From Dehalococcoidia bacterium (GTDB lineage Bacteria; Chloroflexota; Dehalococcoidia; Tepidiformales; Tepidiformaceae), in assembly GCA_009838385.1 (NCBI GenBank), contig VXRS01000113.1:1-6653 (forward strand): 6,653 nt of DNA. Reading direction: 5' to 3'. This document shows, piece by piece, positions 1 to 6,653 of the stretch. The stretch's first letter is position 1; the number at the start of each line of letters is the position of its first letter. The notes under the pieces are model-generated. The model was not told where the DNA came from and did no database searches. It saw only the letters and a list, made by a program, of their open reading frames with translations. Both the position numbers and the translations under genes were made by a program.

Positions 1-24
1 CCCCCCCCCCCCCCCTTTTTTTTT
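1..24. repeat. C15-T9 homopolymer run at the window edge
   Basis: The window begins with fifteen C followed directly by nine T. Nothing else in this GC-rich, low-repeat window looks like it. Two abutting homopolymers at the first base are more typical of a contig end or a sequencing or assembly artefact than of a genomic element, but a true tract cannot be excluded from the sequence alone. The remaining 25-119 stretch holds no gene that can be supported. Confidence 0.8.
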
Positions 25-78
25 CACCCGCTCGACGGCTTAACAGCCTTACTACGTGAGCCTGGGGTCGTAGCTGGG

Positions 79-1808
<1,730 letters not shown>

Positions 1809-1857
1809 GCTCACTCTTCAACCGCCTGCCAATCCGGCGGGCGCACGAGGAACTCCG

Positions 1858-1890
1858 GCGAGGGGGCGCGGCGAAAGCCCGCCCCCTCGC
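1858..1890 (+). terminator. Strong GC hairpin after groEL, probable terminator
   Basis: A perfect 11-bp stem pairs 1858-1868 (GCGAGGGGGCG) with 1880-1890. Inside it, after one unpaired C at 1869, GGC and GCC (1870-1872 and 1877-1879) close a GAAA tetraloop. The hairpin sits 50 bp after the groEL stop and 31 bp before the next gene. Only two T follow, so it lacks the U-tract of a classical intrinsic terminator. It may terminate inefficiently, or protect the groEL mRNA 3' end. Its position between two same-strand genes supports separating or attenuating their expression. Confidence 0.65.
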
Positions 1891-1899
1891 TTCACATCC

Positions 1900-1920
1900 G
1901 GAGGTACCGGGGGTACCGGC
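1900..1920 (+). promoter_or_regulatory. Ribosome-binding region with a 9-bp tandem duplication
   Basis: GGAGG at 1900-1904 is a near-perfect Shine-Dalgarno sequence but lies 17 nt from ATG 1922. The unit GGTACCGGG (1903-1911) is followed at once by GGTACCGGC (1912-1920), a tandem copy with one mismatch. Removing one copy would put GGAGG 8 nt from the start, an ideal spacing. The duplication also creates GGGGG at 1909-1913, 8 nt from the ATG, which could serve as a weaker replacement. Confidence 0.6.
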
Positions 1921-1921
1921 C

Positions 1922-2374
1922 ATGGCCCACTCGGAGAACGGTCTGCAGGTCGACCTGGAGGCACTGCGGGAACGGCTGGAGAACGCCGACCTGATCGTCA
2001 TCGGGTTCCACGCGTTCCCCGAGCGGCTGCTGCTGGACGCACGCAGCTCGCCCAGCGAGGGGCCGCTGGTGGCGGTGGTGGCACCGGTCTCAACTGTGCA
2101 GGAGCGATACGCGTGGCTGGGGAAGCACCGAAGCTCGTTCGGAATGCCGGACGACTTCACGTTCGCGATGTGGCCCCACTCCATCTCGCTCATCCGGGAG
2201 CACGACGTACTCGCACCGATGGGCGAGCGCATGGCGGCCGTGTCGAACGAGGCCGACCTGGCGATGTCGCGGGCGATCGCGCGGCTGGAGGTGCTGGAAC
2301 GCCGCACGATCCGGGAGGCGGTGCTGGGCGGTCCGAGCTGGGAGACGCTCTGGCCGGACGAAGACGGGGACTAG
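1922..2374 (+). CDS. Conserved-looking protein of unknown function, 150 aa
   Basis: I do not recognise this family. The product looks soluble: no signal peptide or membrane segment is visible. A short N-terminal helix is followed by an alternating beta/alpha stretch, with hydrophobic strands near residues 24-29 (DLIVIG) and 48-55 (PLVAVVAP). Next come an aromatic-rich centre containing FTFAMWPHS (about residues 79-87) and a charged helical C-terminal third ending with acidic residues. The Trp-Pro-His-Ser segment is the most distinctive motif. The start is the only in-frame ATG near a Shine-Dalgarno sequence, and upstream codons offer no alternative. It lies 113 bp after groEL beyond a hairpin, so co-transcription with groEL is possible but doubtful. 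It converges with moaA, with 8 bp between the stops. Codon use matches its neighbours, which supports a real gene. Confidence 0.75.
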   Translation: MAHSENGLQVDLEALRERLENADLIVIGFHAFPERLLLDARSSPSEGPLVAVVAPVSTVQERYAWLGKHRSSFGMPDDFTFAMWPHSISLIREHDVLAPMGERMAAVSNEADLAMSRAIARLEVLERRTIREAVLGGPSWETLWPDEDGD

Positions 2375-2382
2375 GCCGGGCG

Positions 2383-3390
2383 TTAGCCGCCGATGTGGGA
2401 CATCTCGACGCGCTTGAGGTCGGCCGTCGCCTCGGTGCGGAGGTCGGAGTAGCGGTCGTCGCGAATGCGCCAGACGCGGGCGATGGCGTCCGCCAGCTCG
2501 TCATCGGTGGCGCCGGCGCGCAACAGGGCGCGCAGATCGAAGCCGGTCGACCCGAAGAGGCAGGTGAAGAGCTCGCCCTCGGGGGAGAGGCGGGCGCGGG
2601 TGCAGTCGCCGCAGAAGGGCTGCGTGATCGAGGTGATGACCCCGAGCTCGCCGCCGCCATCGCGGTAGCGGTAGCGCCGTGCGACCTCGCCGCGGTAGTT
2701 GGGGTCGAGGGGTTCGAGGGGGAGGGCGGCGTCGATGCGCTGGACGATCTCGGCGGCGGGCACGACGTGGTCGAGCACCCAGCCGTTGGTCGTGCCGACG
2801 TCCATGTACTCGATGAAGCGCACGATGATGCCCGTGCCGTGGAAGTGGCGGGCGAGGTCGACGATGGTGTGGTCGTTGAGGCCGCGCTTGACGACGGCGT
2901 TCACCTTGATGGGCCAGAGCCCCGCGTCGCGTGCGGCGTCGATGCCGGCTAACACGACATCGACGCCGACATCGACATCGTTCATCTCGCGGAAGGTGGC
3001 GTCGTCGAGCGAGTCGAGGCTGATGGTGATGCGTTCGAGACCGGCGTCTCGGAGGGGACCGGCCTGGGCGGGGAGGAGGGCGCCGTTGGTGGTGAGGGTG
3101 AGGTCCTGGAGGCCCTCGAGGGCGGACAGCTGCTCGATCAGGAGGGGGAGGTCGCGGCGAACGAGGGGTTCGCCGCCGGTCACGCGGATCTTCTCAACGC
3201 CGTGCGCGACAAAGAGGCGCGAGAGCCGCACGATCTCCTCGTAGGTGAGGATTTCGTCGCGGTCGAGGAACTGGAAGGACGGCCCGAAGACCTCCTTGGG
3301 CATGCAGTAGACGCAGCGGAAGTTGCAGCGGTCCGTCACGGAGACGCGGAGGTCACGCAGTGGCCGATCGAAGGTGTCCCGCACTGGCAT
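2383..3390 (-). CDS. moaA: GTP 3',8-cyclase MoaA (molybdenum cofactor synthesis)
   Basis: Radical SAM enzyme that, with MoaC, turns GTP into cyclic pyranopterin monophosphate, the first step of molybdenum cofactor synthesis; cytosolic. The 335-residue product has the expected length. The N-terminal radical SAM cluster motif is Cys22-X3-Cys26-X2-Cys29, followed by the SAM-contacting GGEP at 72-75. The C-terminal cluster that binds GTP is Cys260-X2-Cys263-X13-Cys277. The protein ends in Gly-Gly, the conserved MoaA tail needed for activity in characterised members. All expected cluster ligands are present, so it should be functional. No other moa, moe or mob gene is in the window. The gene begins 47 bp after the merR stop on the same strand and may be read from the merR promoter. 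No clear Shine-Dalgarno sequence precedes the ATG at 3390, and no ATG, GTG or TTG start extends it further. Confidence 0.97.
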   Translation of the reverse strand: MPVRDTFDRPLRDLRVSVTDRCNFRCVYCMPKEVFGPSFQFLDRDEILTYEEIVRLSRLFVAHGVEKIRVTGGEPLVRRDLPLLIEQLSALEGLQDLTLTTNGALLPAQAGPLRDAGLERITISLDSLDDATFREMNDVDVGVDVVLAGIDAARDAGLWPIKVNAVVKRGLNDHTIVDLARHFHGTGIIVRFIEYMDVGTTNGWVLDHVVPAAEIVQRIDAALPLEPLDPNYRGEVARRYRYRDGGGELGVITSITQPFCGDCTRARLSPEGELFTCLFGSTGFDLRALLRAGATDDELADAIARVWRIRDDRYSDLRTEATADLKRVEMSHIGG

Positions 3391-3437
3391 CAGGGGTAGC
3401 TTACCGGTCCATCGGCTTTCGATGTGCTGGCTTCAGC

Positions 3438-3908
3438 CTATCGCTGGTCGCCCGCAGCGACGGGCGGGGCGGCCTCGGTGAAGCGCCGCAGCATCTCGTC
3501 GTGCTTCTCGAGGCGCTCGGCGAGCTGGACTCGCATCTTCTCCATCTTCGCGACCTTCTGATCGAGCAACGCGATCTGGCGGAGGGTGACCTCGCGGGCG
3601 ATGCGGACCTTCTTCGCCTTTTCCTCGGCCTCGTCGTTCTTGTTCCACTCGGCGCGGATCTGCATGCGGACGTCCTCGGCTTCGAGCATCTCCTTGATGT
3701 CGGCGAGGGAGAACCCGAGGAGCTCTTTCAGCGCCTTGACGCGCTCGATGCGCTCCATGTCGGCGGGGGAGTAGAGGCGGAAGCCGCCGACCATGCGGGT
3801 GGGCGGGGGCAAAAGGCCGCGCTCCTCGTAGTAGCGGAGCGTGCGCTGAGTAAGCTCCGACCGTTCGGCCGCTTCACCGATCTGCAGGTAGCCGTCGTCG
3901 CGTTCCAT
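3438..3908 (-). CDS. MerR-family transcriptional regulator, cysteine-free
   Basis: DNA-binding regulator of 156 residues. The winged helix-turn-helix occupies roughly residues 7-75: IGEAAERSELTQRTLRYYEE, then GLLPP, then FRLYSPADMERI, all typical of the family. A long charged coiled coil (about 95-142) would form the antiparallel dimer, and a short Ala/Pro-rich tail follows. There is no cysteine anywhere, so it is not a metal sensor of the MerR, CueR or ZntR kind, and it has no separate ligand-binding domain. The effector is unknown. The start at 3908 is preferred over an upstream GTG at 3983 because a good promoter lies within the extension and the family begins just before the helix-turn-helix. 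It precedes moaA by 47 bp on the same strand, so it may be co-transcribed with moaA. Whether it senses anything related to molybdenum cofactor is not shown by the sequence. Confidence 0.93.
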   Translation of the reverse strand: MERDDGYLQIGEAAERSELTQRTLRYYEERGLLPPPTRMVGGFRLYSPADMERIERVKALKELLGFSLADIKEMLEAEDVRMQIRAEWNKNDEAEEKAKKVRIAREVTLRQIALLDQKVAKMEKMRVQLAERLEKHDEMLRRFTEAAPPVAAGDQR

Positions 3909-3919
3909 GCCGTGTTCGT

Positions 3920-3947
3920 AGTCTAGCGACGGTGGCAAGCGCGTCAA
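3920..3947 (-). promoter_or_regulatory. Promoter of merR (and possibly moaA)
   Basis: On the minus strand TTGACG (3947-3942) matches five of six bases of the -35 consensus, and TAGACT (3925-3920) matches four of six of the -10, with a 16-bp spacer. The predicted start of transcription is near 3913, only about five bases before the ATG at 3908. No Shine-Dalgarno sequence is present there, so the mRNA would be leaderless or nearly so. The 16-bp spacer is not the stretched 19-20 bp spacer of classical MerR-activated promoters, so simple constitutive use or repression is more likely than MerR-type activation here. Confidence 0.6.
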
Positions 3948-4079
3948 TGCGCCATGTCCCGCAGTGGCCGGGCAGCGGCCCACGAGCGCGAGACCATAAG
4001 CCGGATGAGGCCGTGAAAGGTCCGTTAATGAAGCCGCGCGGGGGGGCGAAAGTGGTTGCCGCCCGCGGAGGTGGAGCGC

Positions 4080-4085
4080 TAGCCT
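4080..4085 (+). promoter_or_regulatory. Weak candidate -10 for the dnaA-like gene
   Basis: TAGCCT, with TTGCCG 18 bp upstream at 4056-4061, is the best sigma-70-like pair I can find in the 222-bp divergent gap before the dnaA-like gene. It matches only three of six and four of six consensus bases. The rest of the gap (3948-4130) shows GC-rich imperfect inverted repeats and no DnaA box. Treat as a hint only. Confidence 0.2.
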
Positions 4086-4130
4086 TCAGGGGTCGCGCTG
4101 AGGGGCGCGGCACCTTCTGAATCATCACCG

Positions 4131-5507
4131 ATGAAGAGCGAGCCTGGGGCGCGCGTGCGCCCCGGGGAGGGAGCGCGCACGCCCGTGTCAGGTGGGGACC
4201 AGGACTCGGCGAAGGCCTTGCGGGGCACGTGGCAGGCTGTGCTGGGCCGGCTCGAGCTTGAGGTGAGCCGCGCCAACTTCGAGACGTGGCTGGCGGGTAC
4301 CACGGCGGCCTCGCTGAGCGACGGCGAGCTGCTGGTGGAAGCTCGCTCGGCGTTCCGGGCGGAGTGGATGAACGAGAACCTGGCGCCGGTAGTCGAACGC
4401 TGCCTGGGGGCGGTGGAAGGCGGGGGGCTGGCGGTCCGTTTCATCGCGCCGGGCGAGGAACCGCACGCGGCGGCGGAGACGGCGGCATCCCCCAGCGGAA
4501 CGGCGCCGTCGGGCCGGGAGGAGGTTGTGGGGCAGGTGAACGGAGCGTTCACCCTGGCCCGCTACTTCCGCTCGGAGGGGAGCGCCCTGGCCCTTGCAAG
4601 CTGCCTGAGCCTGGTGGAGGACCGGGAGCCGGCAATCAGCCCGGTGGTCGTCCACGGGCCGCCGGGGGTTGGGAAGACGCACCTGCTACACGGGCTGGCG
4701 GCGCAGGCGAGCGGTCGGGGACAGCGGGTCGCCTGCCTGAGCGGGGAGGGGTTCACCTCGCGCTACCAGCGGGCGCTGCGAGAGGGGAACGTCGAGGCCT
4801 TCCAGGACGCCGTGCGGGGCGTGCAGCTGCTGATCATCGACGACCTGCACGACCTGGCGGGGAAGACGGGGACGCTGCGGGAACTGGTGCACACGCTGGA
4901 CGCGGTGACGCACGGAGGAGGCGCGGTCGTGGTGGGGAGCGAGCTGCGTCCGCGGGAGCTGGGGCTGCCGGAGCGGCTCTGCTCACGGCTGGAGGCGGGA
5001 ATCGTGGCGACGGTCGAGCCGTTCGCGGCGGGCGAGCGGCGCGCGTTCATCGAGCAACGCCTGGCCGACCTGCGCGTAGCGCTGCCCTCGTGGTGCCTGG
5101 AGCAGCTAGCCACGGGAACGGGCTCGGTGCGCTCGATCCTGGCGGGCGTCCATGCGGCGGTGGGGCTGCAGCGGCGGGGGCTGCTCAGCGAGCTGCGGCT
5201 CGCGGCCGAAGTGGGGGCGCTCGCACTGCAGAGTCGCGGGAACGAGACGGCGAAGGCGGTGATCGAGCGGATCGCGGAGCACTTCGCGGTGGCGGTGGGC
5301 GAGGTTGAGGGGCGCAGCCGGGCCCAGAAGCTGGCACGCCCGCGGGCGGTGGCGGCGGCGGCGCTGCAGGAGCGCGGGTGCAGCTACAGCGAGATCGGGG
5401 CGCTGCTCGGGGGACGGAGCCGGAGCACGATCAAGGGGCTGGCCGAGCGGGGGCGGGCGCTGGGCGCGGAGGATCCGGCGGTCGCGAACCTGCTCCGGGC
5501 GGGCTAG
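4131..5507 (+). CDS. DnaA-like replication initiator-type ATPase, divergent
   Basis: The 458-residue protein has the full DnaA layout. Residues 30-105 resemble domain I (TWQAVLGRLE, FETWLAG). A short Pro/Ala/Gly linker covers about 106-135. The AAA+ module follows, with Walker A GPPGVGKT at 176-183, Walker B LLIIDD at 233-238 followed by LAGK, a putative arginine finger at Arg286 in ERLCSR, and a sensor II Arg at 334 in SVRSI. The C-terminal domain IV (about 375-440) has a basic loop (RSRAQKLARPR) and a helix-turn-helix. By family knowledge DnaA binds 9-bp boxes and opens the origin. Here the recognition motif, GGRDHTT in typical DnaA, reads GGRSRST (427-433), and the usual N-box Asn before Walker A is not apparent. 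No dnaN, recF or rpmH neighbour is seen, so a paralogue with changed specificity is likelier than the main initiator. The start is uncertain: ATG 4131 lacks a ribosome site, while GTG 4185 follows GGGGAGGGAG at 4164-4173 and would still include domain I. Confidence 0.88.
   Translation: MKSEPGARVRPGEGARTPVSGGDQDSAKALRGTWQAVLGRLELEVSRANFETWLAGTTAASLSDGELLVEARSAFRAEWMNENLAPVVERCLGAVEGGGLAVRFIAPGEEPHAAAETAASPSGTAPSGREEVVGQVNGAFTLARYFRSEGSALALASCLSLVEDREPAISPVVVHGPPGVGKTHLLHGLAAQASGRGQRVACLSGEGFTSRYQRALREGNVEAFQDAVRGVQLLIIDDLHDLAGKTGTLRELVHTLDAVTHGGGAVVVGSELRPRELGLPERLCSRLEAGIVATVEPFAAGERRAFIEQRLADLRVALPSWCLEQLATGTGSVRSILAGVHAAVGLQRRGLLSELRLAAEVGALALQSRGNETAKAVIERIAEHFAVAVGEVEGRSRAQKLARPRAVAAAALQERGCSYSEIGALLGGRSRSTIKGLAERGRALGAEDPAVANLLRAG
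4146..4182 (+). promoter_or_regulatory. Two mutually exclusive hairpins around a possible ribosome site
   Basis: Hairpin A pairs GGGGCGC (4146-4152) with GCGCCCC (4157-4163) around a GCGT loop. Hairpin B pairs GCGTGCGC (4153-4160) with GCGCACGC (4175-4182), and its loop carries GGGGAGGGAG (4164-4173), the best ribosome-binding sequence near the alternative GTG start at 4185. The two stems share bases and cannot form together. In DNA this GC-rich, such repeats can arise by chance, so a regulatory role is only a possibility. Confidence 0.3.
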
Positions 5508-5833
5508 GCGTCCAGCAGCAGCGCAACGGCGGCGCTCACGCCCGCGATCCCGAAACCGGCGATCACGCCCGAACAGGCCGCGCTCACGGGGGAGTGGGTT
5601 TCGCCATCCCAGGCGTCCGTTTCCACGAGGATGACGGCCGCCTCGACCGTCCGGACGGCGCCGGCGATCACCTCCAGGTCGGGAAGACCGTCGACGCAGA
5701 GCACGACGTTGCCGCGTGCCTGCCGGAGAGCGTGTGCCACCTCGCCAGAAGTCGCGCAGGGGCGGACCTCGACGCCCTGTGGCAACGGGGGCGGAGCAAC
5801 ACCGGCGGGGAGGATCACGAGGGTGCCGGCCAT
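5504..5833 (-). CDS. Small protein resembling a degenerate type II dehydroquinase (AroQ-like)
   Basis: A 109-residue protein of alternating strands and helices. Its order of segments follows the second half of AroQ, the type II 3-dehydroquinate dehydratase: a GVEV strand (20-23), a helix (EVAHALRQAR, 31-40), a strand VVLCVDGL, a helix, a strand AVILVETD, then HSPVSAACSGVIAGFGIAG (80-98). That last segment closely matches the AroQ end, which usually reads like SP-A-GVI-G-G-G. The catalytic parts are missing: the N-terminal NGPNL segment with its loop Tyr and Arg is reduced to a Pro-rich stretch, and the Asn-Ile-His-Ala-Arg and Thr-His-Thr motifs are absent. At about 145 residues a normal AroQ is much longer. 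An active dehydroquinase is therefore unlikely, and a binding or structural role is possible. The hydrophobic C-terminus could alternatively be read as a membrane segment. Its ATG overlaps the CoA-transferase stop by one base, so translation is probably coupled. Confidence 0.7.
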   Translation of the reverse strand: MAGTLVILPAGVAPPPLPQGVEVRPCATSGEVAHALRQARGNVVLCVDGLPDLEVIAGAVRTVEAAVILVETDAWDGETHSPVSAACSGVIAGFGIAGVSAAVALLLDA

Positions 5834-6653
5834 CAGAGGCTCGGGCCGGCGGCGTACTGGGGGTCGTCGTTGGTGGCGTTTGCGGTGTAGAGGGCCTCGA
5901 TCTCGGCGTCGCTCATGCCGAGCAATCCGGAGAAGACCTCGCGGTTGTGCTGGGCGAAGAGGGGAGCGGGGCGGGCGATGGCGCCGGGCGTCTGCTCGAA
6001 GCGCCAGGGGAAGCCGGGGAAGACGTGCGTTCCGGCGACCGGGTGGCGCACGGTCTCGAAGTAGCCGCGGTCGTTCAGGTGGTTATCGCTCACGACCATC
6101 CAGTTGGGCATGACCGGAGCAGCGGGAACGCCTGCCTCCTGCAGAGCGGCGGCGGCGGCGGTCACGGTCTGCTCGCGTGACCATGAAGCGATGGAGTCGT
6201 CGATGTCGGCGGCGTTCGCGCGACGGCCCTCGACGGTCGCGAGCTTCGGGTCGGCGGCGAGCTCGGGGCAGCCGAGGACGCCCGCGAGGGCGGCGAAGTC
6301 GCGTTCGTCGCGCACGGTGAGGGCGAGCCAGTTGTCCTCGCCGGCGCAGGGGTAGAGGCCCTGGGGGGCGTGGACAGGGGAGGCGTTGCCGATGGGTTCG
6401 GGGGCCTCGCCACTGACGGCGTAGGTGAGCAACTCCTGGGAGAAGTAGGGCAGGACGGCCTCAAAAAGGGAGACATCGATCCAGCGGCCCTTGCCGCTCG
6501 CGCGGCGGGCGTGGAGGGCGGCGAGCATGGCGATCGCGCCGTGATTCCCGGTGACGGGGTCGGCGTAGTAGCTGCCGGTGCCGAAGTACTCGCCGGGACC
6601 GTAGCCGAGGACGCTGGCGAGGCCGCTCATGGCCTCGATGTTGCTGCCGTAGG
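5833..6653 (-). CDS. Class III CoA-transferase, CaiB/BaiF family (partial, 5' end outside window)
   Basis: Moves CoA between carboxylic acids through an enzyme-bound aspartyl-CoA intermediate; cytosolic, usually an interlocked dimer. The frame stays open through the right edge, so the visible 273 or so residues are the C-terminal two thirds of a protein that is normally near 400. The first in-window ATG (6630) is internal: upstream codons read YGSNIEA, which belongs to the family's usual run into MSGLASVLGY. The probable catalytic Asp is encoded at 6561-6559, in YADPVTGNHGA, aligning with the Asp of formyl-CoA transferase. KGRWIDVSLFEA follows, and the C-terminus has the typical APLFAQHNREVFSGLLGMS pattern. 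The substrate cannot be read from this part; formyl-, carnitinyl-, succinyl- and aromatic acyl-CoA enzymes all share these motifs. The TGA stop overlaps the ATG of the AroQ-like gene (TGATG). Confidence 0.94.
   Translation of the reverse strand, partial: YGSNIEAMSGLASVLGYGPGEYFGTGSYYADPVTGNHGAIAMLAALHARRASGKGRWIDVSLFEAVLPYFSQELLTYAVSGEAPEPIGNASPVHAPQGLYPCAGEDNWLALTVRDERDFAALAGVLGCPELAADPKLATVEGRRANAADIDDSIASWSREQTVTAAAAALQEAGVPAAPVMPNWMVVSDNHLNDRGYFETVRHPVAGTHVFPGFPWRFEQTPGAIARPAPLFAQHNREVFSGLLGMSDAEIEALYTANATNDDPQYAAGPSL

Noticed and set aside
37..48. Small inverted repeat GGCT-TAAC-AGCC before the groEL promoter
   Set aside because: Only a 4-bp stem with a 4-base loop and no T-run, so too weak to call a terminator of an upstream gene.
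2113..2952. A 279-codon plus-strand frame opposite moaA
   Set aside because: It is low-complexity Gly/Ala/Val/Asp and antisense to a complete moaA with all its cluster cysteines. It also runs out of frame through the upstream unknown gene.
3909..3983. GTG start extending the MerR-type protein by 25 residues
   Set aside because: The extension overlaps the predicted promoter and bears no family similarity; the helix-turn-helix begins soon after the ATG at 3908.
3932..4120. A 62-codon plus-strand frame in the merR/dnaA-like gap
   Set aside because: It starts on a GTG with no ribosome site and its composition is Gly/Arg/Pro/Ala-rich. It overlaps the merR promoter and nothing supports translation.
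3948..4130. Search for an origin or DnaA-box cluster next to the dnaA-like gene
   Set aside because: No TTATCCACA-like 9-mers or AT-rich unwinding stretch were found; the region is GC-rich with only imperfect inverted repeats.
4286..5308. A 340-codon plus-strand frame inside the dnaA-like gene
   Set aside because: The translation is almost entirely Gly, Ala and Arg, a frame-shifted shadow of the GC-rich dnaA-like gene.

Overview
This window is GC-rich bacterial DNA with dense coding, short gaps and strong G/C use at third codon positions. A perfect CIRCE operator in front of groEL implies HrcA-type heat-shock control. Together with the GroEL tail ending in Pro-Met-Tyr and the GC-rich mixture of genes, this would fit a Chloroflexota (Dehalococcoidia- or Thermomicrobia-like) bacterium. 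That placement is an inference: an actinobacterium-like lineage cannot be excluded from sequence alone. The window opens on a C15-T9 homopolymer run that may be a contig edge.

Layout, left to right. (1) 1-191: leader of groEL with a possible -10 box and the CIRCE inverted repeat. (2) 192-1808 (+): groEL, with no groES beside it, followed by a strong GC hairpin with a GAAA loop. (3) 1922-2374 (+): a 150-residue protein of unknown function whose ribosome-binding region carries a 9-bp tandem duplication. (4) 2383-3390 (-) moaA and 3438-3908 (-) a cysteine-free MerR-type regulator. They run in the same direction and converge on the unknown gene, leaving only 8 bp. The merR gene has a readable promoter whose predicted transcript starts almost at the ATG. 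(5) 3909-4130: a divergent intergenic region. (6) 4131-5507 (+): a complete but divergent DnaA-like protein, with domain I, an AAA+ module and a C-terminal helix-turn-helix. The family-defining DNA-recognition motif is altered. (7) 5504-5833 (-): a 109-residue protein resembling a shrunken type II dehydroquinase without its catalytic residues. Its start overlaps the stop of (8) 5833-6653 (-), a class III (CaiB/BaiF) CoA-transferase that runs off the right edge.

The genes belong to several separate jobs: protein folding, molybdenum cofactor synthesis, regulation, a replication-initiator-like ATPase and acyl-CoA metabolism. The two apparent transcription units with internal logic are merR-moaA and the CoA-transferase/AroQ-like pair. 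The items most worth following up are the DnaA-like protein with a rewritten recognition motif and no dnaN or recF neighbour, and the apparently non-catalytic dehydroquinase-like protein coupled to a CoA-transferase. No mobile element, CRISPR array, tRNA or rRNA was seen.
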